Both the position numbers and the translations under genes were made by a program. From Methyloglobulus sp. (GTDB lineage: Bacteria > Pseudomonadota > Gammaproteobacteria > Methylococcales > Methylomonadaceae): a DNA stretch of 31,387 bases. This document shows, piece by piece, positions 15,629 through 25,623 of this stretch. The stretch covers positions 1 to 31,387 of the forward strand of contig JABFSV010000155.1 in NCBI GenBank assembly GCA_013140405.1, read 5' to 3'. The notes beneath the pieces were generated by a model, which worked only from the letters and a program-made list of their open reading frames with translations, searched no databases and was not told the origin of the DNA. Numbering within the stretch: the first letter of the stretch is position 1; the number at the start of each line of letters is the position of its first letter.

Positions 15629-16531
15629 ATGGAAAAACGCAGCATTTTGCACATGTTTGACCCTATGCCACATAACAGTCCATTTGATATCAATATGGCA
15701 ATGGATGCTGATTTTGATGTCCTGATGCCGTACAACAACGTCAAGTTGGAAAATGTACATGGCTTGGTACAAGATGCTATTTTTTCACGAGGCCCAGCTG
15801 GCGTTAAGCGCACGGGAATATTCATCGGCGGACGCAACTTAGGCTTGGCAGTGGATATGATGGAAGCCGCTAAAAAAGCGATGGTTCCGCCGTTTGAGGT
15901 ATCTGTTTTTGCCGATCCCAGCGGGGCATATACCACTGCCGCCGCACTGGTTGCCTCTGTGGAAAAACAACTCAAGGAAAAACATGGCAAAGAACTGAAA
16001 GACTGCCATGCAGTTGTCATCGGCGGCACAGGCGCAGTGGGCATAGCCACAGGCATAATTGCATCCCTGGCTGGTGCAGACATTACGCTGACAGATCATT
16101 TGTCAGTGGACACCGCACTGGCTGTCGCTAAAGAATACAACACCCGTTTTGGCTGCACACTGAAAGGATCGTATGCCAGCTCTGAAGCGGATAAAGCACG
16201 ATTGGTGGCACATGCCGATATTGTTTTCTGCACGGCAAAGGCTGGCCTTCAAGTCTTAAATGCCGAGGTTTTGAGTGAAGCCACGCAACTTAAGGTGGCT
16301 GGCGATGTTAACGCCGTGCCGCCGCTAGGGATAGAAGGCATCAAACGCAGCGATATGGGCGCACCGTTAATTCACGCGGTGAATTCTAAAGGCGCAGTGG
16401 GCATTGGGGCGTTGGCTGTGGGTAACGTGAAGTACCAATTGCAAAACATTATGCTAAAACTAATGTTGGAAACTGACAAGCCTTTGTATCTTGATTTCAG
16501 GGATGCTTTCGATAAAGCGCGTGAGCTATAA
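15629..16531 (+). CDS. mtdB: Methylene-tetrahydromethanopterin dehydrogenase, paralogue 2
   Basis: A second MtdB-family protein, 300 residues, aligns without gaps to its upstream neighbour for at least the first 110 residues and shares the blocks SPFD-NMAMDA, GLVQDAIFSR, IFIGGR and VPPFEVSVFADPSGA. The opening RSILHM and GVKRTGIFIGGRN are closer than paralogue 1 to the Methylobacterium MtdB sequence as I recall it. The nucleotide loop is GGTGAVG (132-138) and the second strand ends T155-D156-H157. An acid there usually disfavours the 2'-phosphate of NADP, so NAD use is inferred. The start is preceded by AAAGAGAGA. The pair probably forms one transcript from the promoter before paralogue 1. 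Confidence 0.88.
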   Translation: MEKRSILHMFDPMPHNSPFDINMAMDADFDVLMPYNNVKLENVHGLVQDAIFSRGPAGVKRTGIFIGGRNLGLAVDMMEAAKKAMVPPFEVSVFADPSGAYTTAAALVASVEKQLKEKHGKELKDCHAVVIGGTGAVGIATGIIASLAGADITLTDHLSVDTALAVAKEYNTRFGCTLKGSYASSEADKARLVAHADIVFCTAKAGLQVLNAEVLSEATQLKVAGDVNAVPPLGIEGIKRSDMGAPLIHAVNSKGAVGIGALAVGNVKYQLQNIMLKLMLETDKPLYLDFRDAFDKAREL

Positions 16532-16536
16532 ATCGC

Positions 16537-16554
16537 AATCTAAGCAATTAGATT
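16537..16554. terminator. Small AT-rich hairpin between mtdB pair and the GacA-like gene
   Basis: AATCTAA and TTAGATT form a perfect seven-base-pair stem closed by a GCAA tetraloop, six bases after the second mtdB stop and in the gap between convergent genes. The stem is weak and no T-tract follows, so this is only a candidate end signal. Confidence 0.3.
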
Positions 16555-16585
16555 AAACGCCAAGGTCTTGTGGCCTAATAGAAAA

Positions 16586-17230
16586 TCAAATCAGTCCTGC
16601 ATCAATGTGACCGTATTTGACGGCCAACCTAGTCAATTCCACATCATTTTTAACCTGTAGTTTTTCGTAAAGACGGTAACGGTAAGTGTTCACCGTCTTA
16701 TCACTTATCACCAGCATCTCAGCCATTTGCGGAATGGTTTTACCTTGCAAAATCAGTGTCACCACTTCCGCTTCCCGTTGGGAAAGTTTGGCAAAAGGTG
16801 ATTCCATACTGCCAGGAAGCCCCTGAAGCGCCATGTTGTTCGCCACTTCAGTGCAAAGATAACGCTTTCCCATCATGACTTTTCTGATGGCGAGAACCAT
16901 TTCCTCAACCGAAGAACCTTTGGAAACGAATCCCATGACCCCCAGTTTAAGCAATTGCTGCGGAATGGGGCCGTCATTTTGAACTGAGATGGCAATGATT
17001 TTTACCTCTGGATCATGCCTTAATATTCTCCGGCATGCTTCAACTCCCCCTATGCCGGGCATATTGACATCCATCATCACCACATCGGCAGACAAAGTAA
17101 CCACTGCATTAACAGCCTCTTCGCCCGATTGCGCGACACCCACAACGACCATATCATCAGCCGCATTCAAAAGCGCGGCGATTCCTGTTCGCACAAGCTC
17201 ATGATCATCAACAAGCAGTATACGGATCAT
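16586..17230 (-). CDS. uvrY: GacA/UvrY-type response regulator
   Basis: The 214-residue two-domain regulator resembles E. coli UvrY and Pseudomonas GacA throughout. The receiver has D8, D9, phospho-acceptor D54 (VVMMDVNMPGIGGVEA) and K104 (GFVSKGSS), followed by a LuxR-type helix-turn-helix (about 149-205: KLSQREAEVV and ISDKTVNTYRYRLYEKL). GacA/UvrY usually answers to the GacS/BarA sensor and drives small RNAs that titrate CsrA, controlling carbon flow and secondary functions. No sensor kinase is in the window. uvrC, which commonly follows it, is absent here: the convergent mtdB pair lies downstream, so the context is altered. Confidence 0.9.
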   Translation of the reverse strand: MIRILLVDDHELVRTGIAALLNAADDMVVVGVAQSGEEAVNAVVTLSADVVMMDVNMPGIGGVEACRRILRHDPEVKIIAISVQNDGPIPQQLLKLGVMGFVSKGSSVEEMVLAIRKVMMGKRYLCTEVANNMALQGLPGSMESPFAKLSQREAEVVTLILQGKTIPQMAEMLVISDKTVNTYRYRLYEKLQVKNDVELTRLAVKYGHIDAGLI

Positions 17231-17559
17231 ACCCTAATTATTATAATAATTTTGTGAAACTCTAAGTTATTGACAAAGCTCTATTGTTATACCTAACCAA
17301 GAAGTCAGCCGCCGCAATTATACAGCTAAAATGCAATGATGCACCTGCTCGCTCTCATTCCAGTTTGAATTTTTAACGGAGCTTAACACCACTCTACCCC
17401 TAAGTAAGTAGAAAATTTTTGCTACCTATTGGCAGAAATTAGTTTATCCACGATTATCTAACATTCTTTTGCCATAATTTAATTAGATTAACTACACTTT
17501 ACGTATAGAATTAAGCGGCTCGTATTTTGACCGTCAACCCCAACTAAAAAGGAGCAAAA
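17231..17559. other. Divergent regulatory region between GacA-like and Crp-like genes
   Basis: These 329 bases contain no gene that I can see. Near the left end is a perfect 16-bp palindrome AATTATTATAATAATT (17236-17251), five bases before the GacA-like ATG on the other strand. A stretch around 17404-17452 (TAAGTAG, TACCTATTG, AATTAGTTTAT) resembles one upstream of the tyrosine-rich protein gene. A promoter for the rightward gene lies near the right end. Confidence 0.55.
17469..17498 (+). promoter_or_regulatory. Candidate promoter of the Crp-like gene
   Basis: TTGCCA (five of six matches to the -35 consensus) is followed after 18 bases by TACACT (four of six to the -10). It lies about 60 bases before the GTG start. 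Confidence 0.45.
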
Positions 17560-18225
17560 GTGCAGCAAGAAGTATTCACAGGACTTAAAAAAATTCCTTT
17601 TTTGTCAGATTTATCTGATGAGGCATTAATTGCCCTAGCCGAAAAAGCCAAACCCGCAAAATTCCCCAAACAAGCAACTATCATCATGGAAGGGGATGAG
17701 ACCAGCTCACTCTACATTATGCTTTCCGGCAAAGTGCGAGTATTTAGCAGTGATGATAAAAGCAAGGAAATTACTCTATTGATACAAGAACCCGGCTCTT
17801 ATTTTGGCGAGCTAGCCCTACTCACCGACGAACCGAGATCAGCCTCCGTTGTGACTTTGGAAACAACAACTTGCGGGGTCATTTCAAAAAGTGATTTTAT
17901 TAACTGGTTAAGGATACATCCTGATGTGGCTATCGCTTTGTTGGGCGTGTTATCAAAAAAAATCCGGCAGCTAACCGATAAAGTCCGGTTGATGGCATTA
18001 TCGAATGTGTATGAACGGACAGTCAAAGCACTACAAGCAATGGTGGTAGTCGAGGGCAATGTCAGCATCATCCATAACCGCCCTACTCAACAGGATTTGG
18101 CTTCGATGGTCGGCGCTTCGAGGGAAATGGTCAATAAAATCATGCATGAACTGACTAAAGGTGGATACATTGAAGTTCAAGATAAGGCACTCATTATCAA
18201 TAAAAAACTGCCTTCTTCATGGTGA
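17560..18225 (+). CDS. Crp/Fnr-family transcription regulator
   Basis: The 221-residue protein has an N-terminal cyclic-nucleotide-binding domain with the phosphate-cassette pattern FGELALLTDEPRSASV (82-97). That pattern is very like the cAMP site of Crp, including E84 and the R93-S94 pair. A dimerisation helix follows, then a winged helix-turn-helix (about 174-206: PTQQDLASMVGASREMVNKI). The N-terminal cysteine cluster of Fnr is missing, so an iron-sulfur oxygen sensor is unlikely. A cyclic-nucleotide or other small ligand is inferred. The start is a GTG with AAAAAGGAG five bases upstream. Its targets are unknown. It is divergent from the GacA-like regulator, with a shared 329-base control region. 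Confidence 0.9.
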   Translation: MQQEVFTGLKKIPFLSDLSDEALIALAEKAKPAKFPKQATIIMEGDETSSLYIMLSGKVRVFSSDDKSKEITLLIQEPGSYFGELALLTDEPRSASVVTLETTTCGVISKSDFINWLRIHPDVAIALLGVLSKKIRQLTDKVRLMALSNVYERTVKALQAMVVVEGNVSIIHNRPTQQDLASMVGASREMVNKIMHELTKGGYIEVQDKALIINKKLPSSW

Positions 18226-18279
18226 CATTCGCTAACAATCCAGGTACGGTTGTAACACCGCCCCGGATATTTAAAGACA

Positions 18280-18981
18280 TTAACCGCCTGAGTTCGGCAA
18301 AACAAAATCATCCTTGGAAAGGTAAAGGATGGTGGTAGTTGAACCATCACTTTCATCGGTTTGATTAACCAGTATATTGGGCAGTTCTTCGCTTATTTTC
18401 ATCGGAAATTCAGCAATTCTTGGTGCATTACTATTGGTATCATTGGCCAGTTCTACGCGGCACATGCTAGTCCGGCACTCCACATCAATAATGTTTTTAG
18501 AATCAACTTTATCGCTAGCCAATGCTTGTTGTATCAAGCCTTTCGCTTTTGTAGACCAATCCGGGTCAGTGGTTTGTTGGCGAAATCCTGCTTCTAATGC
18601 CTCTCCTTGTTTCTGGAGGCGTTCTTCCTCTTTTACACGTATTTCGGTTAAGGCTTGTGCATCTGTAGCAGCGTCTTGCTCGGAAACTTTGGCAGAACTT
18701 ACTTGCGCCAAATGTTTTGTTTGCAACTCCGCCCGCAGTGATGTGAGATCAGCCCTGAGTTGAGAAACTTCTTTTCCCAAGGCTGTCAAACTTTCCCTAA
18801 ACTCACCGTCCTTGGTGTCATCCTTGACGGCAAGCCCATGAACTGCTGGTTTTTCATCTATCGGCGAAGACAGTTCGGTGCTGTGAATTTCGGCTTGGTT
18901 AGTTTCACTAGTCAGGGCAACATAAGTCACCGCAGGCACTATCACAGCACTGCCAATAAGAAATACATGGAAAAGTTTCAT
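18280..18981 (-). CDS. Exported coiled-coil protein of unknown function
   Basis: I do not recognise this 233-residue protein. It starts with a signal anchor or uncleaved signal (about 5-25). A polar linker follows, then a heptad-rich coiled coil (about 63-95, SLTALGKEVSQLRADLTSL) and a second charged helix (about 105-140). The compact C-terminal domain holds two cysteines in VECRTSMCRVEL and ends LPNSGG. Similar ECR-S-CRVE segments occur, as I recall, in assorted uncharacterised envelope proteins. The cysteines may form a periplasmic disulfide. AAAGGAG before the ATG supports expression. Its stop lies 54 bases from the convergent Crp-like gene. Confidence 0.8.
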   Translation of the reverse strand: MKLFHVFLIGSAVIVPAVTYVALTSETNQAEIHSTELSSPIDEKPAVHGLAVKDDTKDGEFRESLTALGKEVSQLRADLTSLRAELQTKHLAQVSSAKVSEQDAATDAQALTEIRVKEEERLQKQGEALEAGFRQQTTDPDWSTKAKGLIQQALASDKVDSKNIIDVECRTSMCRVELANDTNSNAPRIAEFPMKISEELPNILVNQTDESDGSTTTILYLSKDDFVLPNSGG

Positions 18982-19024
18982 GGGCTTGCTCCTTTGTTTA
19001 CATTACTTAACAATTACTTGTTGC

Positions 19025-19489
19025 TTAGAAATTAGATTCAATAGCGACGACTTTGCCACCATAACTTGCCGGCAAAGTACATACCACACTGTGGTTAGAG
19101 TAAGTATTGGCAGGCACTGTGCCTATATAAGTAAATTTAGTTGTGGGCGGCATCCATACTGTTTTCGAACCCAAATAGACATCACTATAACTATAGCTAT
19201 ACAAGGTACAATAAAATCCAACTGTGTTGTTATGGTCTACGTAAACATAACCTGTTGATTGTCCCGATGTATGGGTAACAGCCAGTGGACAAACGACAGT
19301 TTTAGCGCTCGTTGAACTATTTCTAATCCCATCCGCGTAATAAATCGGAAGATTTGCTTCCCCTGGATTCCAGTGTTGACATATGGAAGCATTATGGATT
19401 GCGGGGGCCGCCAATACGTTGCTGCTTGGAACTAAAACAGCAGCCAGGCTAGCTGCCAAGGTTAAGCCTAAAGTGATTGATGTTTTCAT
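19025..19489 (-). CDS. Secreted hypothetical protein, probable beta-sandwich
   Basis: The 154-residue protein has a signal peptide (about 1-28, ending VLAAP) and a mature part of short alternating strands rich in Ser, Thr, Tyr and Asn. It has four cysteines (in ICQHW, VVCPL, FYCTL and VVCTLP), which suggests two disulfides in an exported beta-sandwich. No family is recognised. GGAG lies seven bases before the ATG. It is 43 bases upstream of the coiled-coil protein gene on the same strand, so the two may be co-transcribed. Confidence 0.8.
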   Translation of the reverse strand: MKTSITLGLTLAASLAAVLVPSSNVLAAPAIHNASICQHWNPGEANLPIYYADGIRNSSTSAKTVVCPLAVTHTSGQSTGYVYVDHNNTVGFYCTLYSYSYSDVYLGSKTVWMPPTTKFTYIGTVPANTYSNHSVVCTLPASYGGKVVAIESNF

Positions 19490-20001
19490 TTTTTATCTCC
19501 AAATGGTTAGTTTTCAAATGGCTCATGGAATGTTAAATAATTCCCAAACCTTTGTAGTTCACATCGGGAGATGGTTTTTGCTAAATTTCAACAGTAATCA
19601 TGTTTTCCCGACGTGGCTTAATATTAAACATGTGGATGAATTCAATCTGTGAGGTTTTGCACAGGCAGGATGTGGATTATTGCCAGAAAATTATTTTATT
19701 CTCGACTAGATATTCGGGCAGATTTAGTTATGGAAAAGCTGAGTTCCGCGTCAAAAACAATAATTGTTGTTATTTTTCATATCTTATTTCTATGTCTCTT
19801 GTAAAAAAGACTCTTCTTCGCTGAGTTTAGGCAATCAAACCCTATGCCTGATCATAAGCACTATAGGTATTTGTACGTATAGACAGCTCAAATTTAAGAT
19901 TGATAATGGTACTAATGGAGTTAAGTTATTTTGCCCAAAGAATGTGAGGGTATTTACCACTGAACCACTCAGCACTAAAAACCTAAAAAGTGAATCTAGC
20001 C
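19490..20001. other. AT-rich divergent intergenic region, no gene seen
   Basis: These 512 bases lie between a leftward secreted-protein gene and a rightward response-regulator gene. The short frames in it lack ribosome-binding sites and protein-like composition. It includes a 13-bp palindrome AACAAT-A-ATTGTT at 19756-19768 that could bind a regulator, and a -10-like TATAGA near 19878. No RNA gene or repeat copy is recognised. Confidence 0.5.
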
Positions 20002-20640
20002 ATGAACAGAATTGCAATAGTTGAAGATCTAGCGATTGTCCGGGAGGGTTTACGGGTGCTGCTGACTAAAGAGCCAGGATTTTCAGTTACCCATTCCCCA
20101 AATCCTATTGCCCTTTTCAGGGAATCTTGGACGACTCCCCCAGATTTAGTCATCATGGATAAAGTAATGACTGGCATGAACGGTGTTGAGGCCATCCAAG
20201 AAATAAAGAAACGCTGGAACAACACCAAAGTGTTGATATTTACTGCAAAATATGGCGAAGAAAATATTGTGAGGGCATTTCAGGCAGGTGCTAACGGTTA
20301 TCTTTTGAACAACGCAGACCCCGATGAACTATTGTTTGCAGTCACTCATTTACTTGCGGGGTATTACTACATCTCTCCGGCAATATTGCCCACTGTCATA
20401 CAGGGATATTGCCGGATAGAAAAAACTGAAATTGATAACGTCTCCGGTTATAAGCTGTCTACCCGTGAAAGGGAGTTGTTGAAATTAATTGCTGAAGGCA
20501 ACAAGAATAAAACCATTGCCAACATTCTCTGCATCAGCTTAAAAACAGTCGAGACGCATCGCTATAACCTGATGAAAAAACTGGATATACACAATGTTGC
20601 CGACTTGACTGTCTTTGCTAACCGAGTAGGTATGATCTGA
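20002..20640 (+). CDS. Orphan LuxR-type response regulator lacking the receiver lysine
   Basis: The 212-residue product has a receiver domain with E8-D9, phospho-acceptor D53 (LVIMDKVMTG) and T81 (LIFTAK), then a LuxR-type helix-turn-helix (about 148-205: KLSTRERELLKLIAEGNKNKTIA and SLKTVETHRYNLMKKL). The lysine expected after the fifth strand is replaced by asparagine: GYLLNNADPDEL (N103) where family members have LLKDA. Signalling by phosphorylation may therefore be altered. The ATG at 20002 is preferred because the receiver begins RIAIVED directly after it; a GTG four codons upstream is possible. No histidine kinase is adjacent. Confidence 0.87.
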   Translation: MNRIAIVEDLAIVREGLRVLLTKEPGFSVTHSPNPIALFRESWTTPPDLVIMDKVMTGMNGVEAIQEIKKRWNNTKVLIFTAKYGEENIVRAFQAGANGYLLNNADPDELLFAVTHLLAGYYYISPAILPTVIQGYCRIEKTEIDNVSGYKLSTRERELLKLIAEGNKNKTIANILCISLKTVETHRYNLMKKLDIHNVADLTVFANRVGMI

Positions 20641-20666
20641 CAAAAAACACTTAGGAACGATCTGTA

Positions 20667-23181
<2,515 letters not shown>

Positions 23182-23202
23182 ATTTTCAGTGCCTACTCAA
23201 AC

Positions 23203-23226
23203 AAAACGCCCCACAAGGAGCGTTTT
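23203..23226 (-). terminator. Intrinsic-terminator-shaped hairpin between hflC and hisZ
   Basis: AAAACGCTCC-TTGT-GGGGCGTTTT (minus strand) forms a ten-base-pair stem with one T-G pair and is followed by TTTTGTTTG. On the plus strand the tail is TTTTTATTTT, so it is symmetrical. It ends 22 bases before the hisZ ATG, leaving no room for a downstream promoter. It could end the hfq-hfl transcript or act as an attenuator of hisZ-purA. Confidence 0.65.
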
Positions 23227-23317
23227 TATTTTAACTGATGTGAGCTTTTTACTACGCTTAAACAGCGCGAACAATCAGCCCACAAACAGAGATTAACTTT
23301 TATTGTTTCTAATTAGC

Positions 23318-24184
23318 CTATTTTCCAGCACCCTGATTTTTAAAGTACTTGAAAAAATCTGAATCTGGATCTAGCACCATCATACTGCCTGAGCTTGAAA
23401 AAGTCTTTTTATACGCGTTTAAACTGCGTGTAAAGGCAAAAAATTCAGCATCAGCGCCATAAGCGTTAGCATAAACTTCCGTCGATTTTGCGTCACCTTC
23501 ACCTCGTAATTTTTCAGCATCGCGAAAAGCATTAGCTAAGGTAACGACGCGCTGCCTGTCGGCATCGGCTCGGATCTTTTCAGACGCTTCTGAACCCTGC
23601 GAACGGAATTCCCGTGCAACACGCTCACGTTCCGCTTCCATTCTGCGGAATACTGAACTACTGACTTCTTCAGGTAAATCAATGCGCTTTACCCTGACAT
23701 CAACAATTTCCATACCCAGATTAGCAGCGAGGGGTTTTGAGTTTTTGATCAAAATATCCCGTATTGCCTGCCGGTCTGTTGACACTAATTGCTTGATGTT
23801 GCGCTTACCAAACTCACCGCGAAAAGCATCCTTAATAATTTGGTCTAAACGCAAATTAGCTTGACCTATATCACCGGAAACAACGGTATAAAACTTGTTA
23901 ACATCGCCGATGCGCCATTTAACAAAAGAATCAACAATCACGTTTTTCTTTTCAGCCGTTAAAAACCGCTCAGGTTTTGAATCCATAGTTTGGATACGGG
24001 CATCAAATTTCTTGATGTTATTAACGAATGGCCACTTTACGTGCAATCCTGGTTCGTAATCCGATTTTTGGATTTGTCCTAGCTGAAATTTAATGGCTTT
24101 TTCTGTCTGTCCCACAGTGAAAACGCACATCATGGTAATAACCACCAATGCGCCAACACCTATCGCTATTTTATTTTCTAACAT
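23318..24184 (-). CDS. hflC: HflC, FtsH protease modulator
   Basis: HflC and HflK form a large periplasm-facing assembly around FtsH that modulates membrane-protein degradation. The 288-residue SPFH/prohibitin-family protein has a single N-terminal membrane anchor (about 5-25) and FTVGQTEKAIKFQLGQI right after it. The conserved VKWPFVNNIKKFDARIQTMD comes next. The coiled-coil region follows (EVSSSVFRRMEAERERVAREFRSQGSE), and the end matches SGSMMVLDPDSDFFKYF. Its ATG overlaps the hflK TAA by one base (TAATG), a coupling typical of this pair. Confidence 0.96.
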   Translation of the reverse strand: MLENKIAIGVGALVVITMMCVFTVGQTEKAIKFQLGQIQKSDYEPGLHVKWPFVNNIKKFDARIQTMDSKPERFLTAEKKNVIVDSFVKWRIGDVNKFYTVVSGDIGQANLRLDQIIKDAFRGEFGKRNIKQLVSTDRQAIRDILIKNSKPLAANLGMEIVDVRVKRIDLPEEVSSSVFRRMEAERERVAREFRSQGSEASEKIRADADRQRVVTLANAFRDAEKLRGEGDAKSTEVYANAYGADAEFFAFTRSLNAYKKTFSSSGSMMVLDPDSDFFKYFKNQGAGK

Positions 24185-25422
24185 TATCGTCCCCTTCCTT
24201 CACGGCCACGAGCTGACGGCCTATCAATCACTTGCTGCTGCTGTTGGTCTAACAGTGTATGTTTCGGTGATCGACGATCTATTTCAGGCTGCGAGGTGAC
24301 CTCTTCGGGCTGAACCATTACTTGCTTCTGCTGAATCATTTTGTCCAAAGGCAAATACATCATGTTATTACCACCTTTTACATCAATCATGATTGCATTG
24401 GACTCAGACATGACTGTTTCCATAGCCTCAAGATAAAGACGTTTTCTGGTTACTTCGGGCGCTTTTTTGTATTCAGCCACTAATTTGGAGAAACGATTGG
24501 TTTCACCTTCTGCCTGGGCTATCACTTGCTCTTTGTAACCTTCGGCTTCTTGCATCTTTCTTGCCGCCGCACCACGCGCTTTTGGCACTACATCATTAGC
24601 GTAGGCTTCTGCTTCGTTGATAAACCGTTGTTGGTCTTCGCGCGCCTTAATAGCATCTTCGAAGGCATTTTGGACTTGCTCAGGCGGCTGGGCATCTTGA
24701 AGGTTCACACTGGTGATTTGTATGCCGGCATTATAAGCATCCATCACTTCCTGAATCTCTTTTTTGGCTTGGGCTACCACTTCGCTCCGCCCTTCAGTCA
24801 AAACAAAATCCATCATGCTCCCACCGATCACCCCACGTAAGGCACTTTCCGTAACCTGCTTCAAGGTGGCTTCGGGATCGGCAATATTGAAGAGCAGCGC
24901 TTTAGCATCCTTAACTTGGTACTGTACTGCCAACTGGACATCGATATAGTTTTCATCTTTGGTCAGCATCAAGGCTTCTTTGGGAACCGATACTGTTCCT
25001 TGCGCCTGACCATTGCCACCTGACCGATAACCAACCTCAATGTACCGTTGTTGTTGCACATTAATTTTTTCTACCTGCTCAATAGGAGCCGGCAAATGCC
25101 AATTTAGACCCGAATCTGTTGTTCTGGTGTATTTGCCAAACTGGGTTTCAACACCTTGCACGCCTTCGTCAATGATGTAAAAACCGCTCAACATCCAGAG
25201 AACCAGGACAGCAACTGCAATAAATCCGATATTTTTCATTGCGTTTCCAGATGAGAAAACGCCTGGAGACCCGCCACCACCTCCGCTTTTACCACCGCCA
25301 AAGATATTGCTTAGTTTTTCTTGCAATGACCTTATTGCTTCATCTAAATCCGGCGGCCCTTTTTGATCCCCTCGACCGCTCCAAGGATCTTTTTTGTCAC
25401 CACCTGGCTCATTCCACGACAT
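24184..25422 (-). CDS. hflK: HflK, FtsH protease modulator
   Basis: HflK is the partner of HflC in the FtsH-associated membrane complex. The 412-residue protein has the typical cytoplasmic N-terminus (SWNEPGGDKKDPWSGR followed by a glycine-rich stretch). One membrane segment lies at about 62-84, then comes the SPFH domain (IDEGVQGVETQFGKY, GLNWHLPAPIEQVEKINV). A long Glu/Ala/Lys-rich coiled coil follows, then NNMMYLPLDKM and a variable Gln-rich tail. It follows hflX after a 201-base gap in which I see no gene, so it may have its own promoter. Confidence 0.96.
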   Translation of the reverse strand: MSWNEPGGDKKDPWSGRGDQKGPPDLDEAIRSLQEKLSNIFGGGKSGGGGGSPGVFSSGNAMKNIGFIAVAVLVLWMLSGFYIIDEGVQGVETQFGKYTRTTDSGLNWHLPAPIEQVEKINVQQQRYIEVGYRSGGNGQAQGTVSVPKEALMLTKDENYIDVQLAVQYQVKDAKALLFNIADPEATLKQVTESALRGVIGGSMMDFVLTEGRSEVVAQAKKEIQEVMDAYNAGIQITSVNLQDAQPPEQVQNAFEDAIKAREDQQRFINEAEAYANDVVPKARGAAARKMQEAEGYKEQVIAQAEGETNRFSKLVAEYKKAPEVTRKRLYLEAMETVMSESNAIMIDVKGGNNMMYLPLDKMIQQKQVMVQPEEVTSQPEIDRRSPKHTLLDQQQQQVIDRPSARGREGRGR

Positions 25423-25623
25423 ATTTATGCTCCGTATTGGATTATTTATTATCTTTCACTCAGGATGTTTTTATTTTAACCATCAATCAACATCGCTGGG
25501 GTGTGACTTCTGCAATCCCGACATTGTATCGTAATTAAGCAAATTCTCATTGCTAAAGTTCCAGAAGGTTAGGCATCTAACAACCCTGGCTAAAGCGGAA
25601 GATGGCAAAGTCACGGCTAGTTT

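Noticed and set aside
15610..16083. Long antisense frame inside the second mtdB-like gene
   Set aside because: It mirrors a well-supported gene on the other strand and its composition is that of an antisense shadow; the same holds for the frames opposite the first mtdB-like gene.
16586..17230. Possibility that the GacA-like regulator controls the adjacent mtdB pair
   Set aside because: The genes are convergent and share no promoter region, so adjacency alone gives no support.
17560..18225. Assignment of the Crp-like protein as an Fnr oxygen sensor
   Set aside because: The N-terminal cysteine cluster required for the iron-sulfur centre is absent; the only cysteine is in the middle of the protein.
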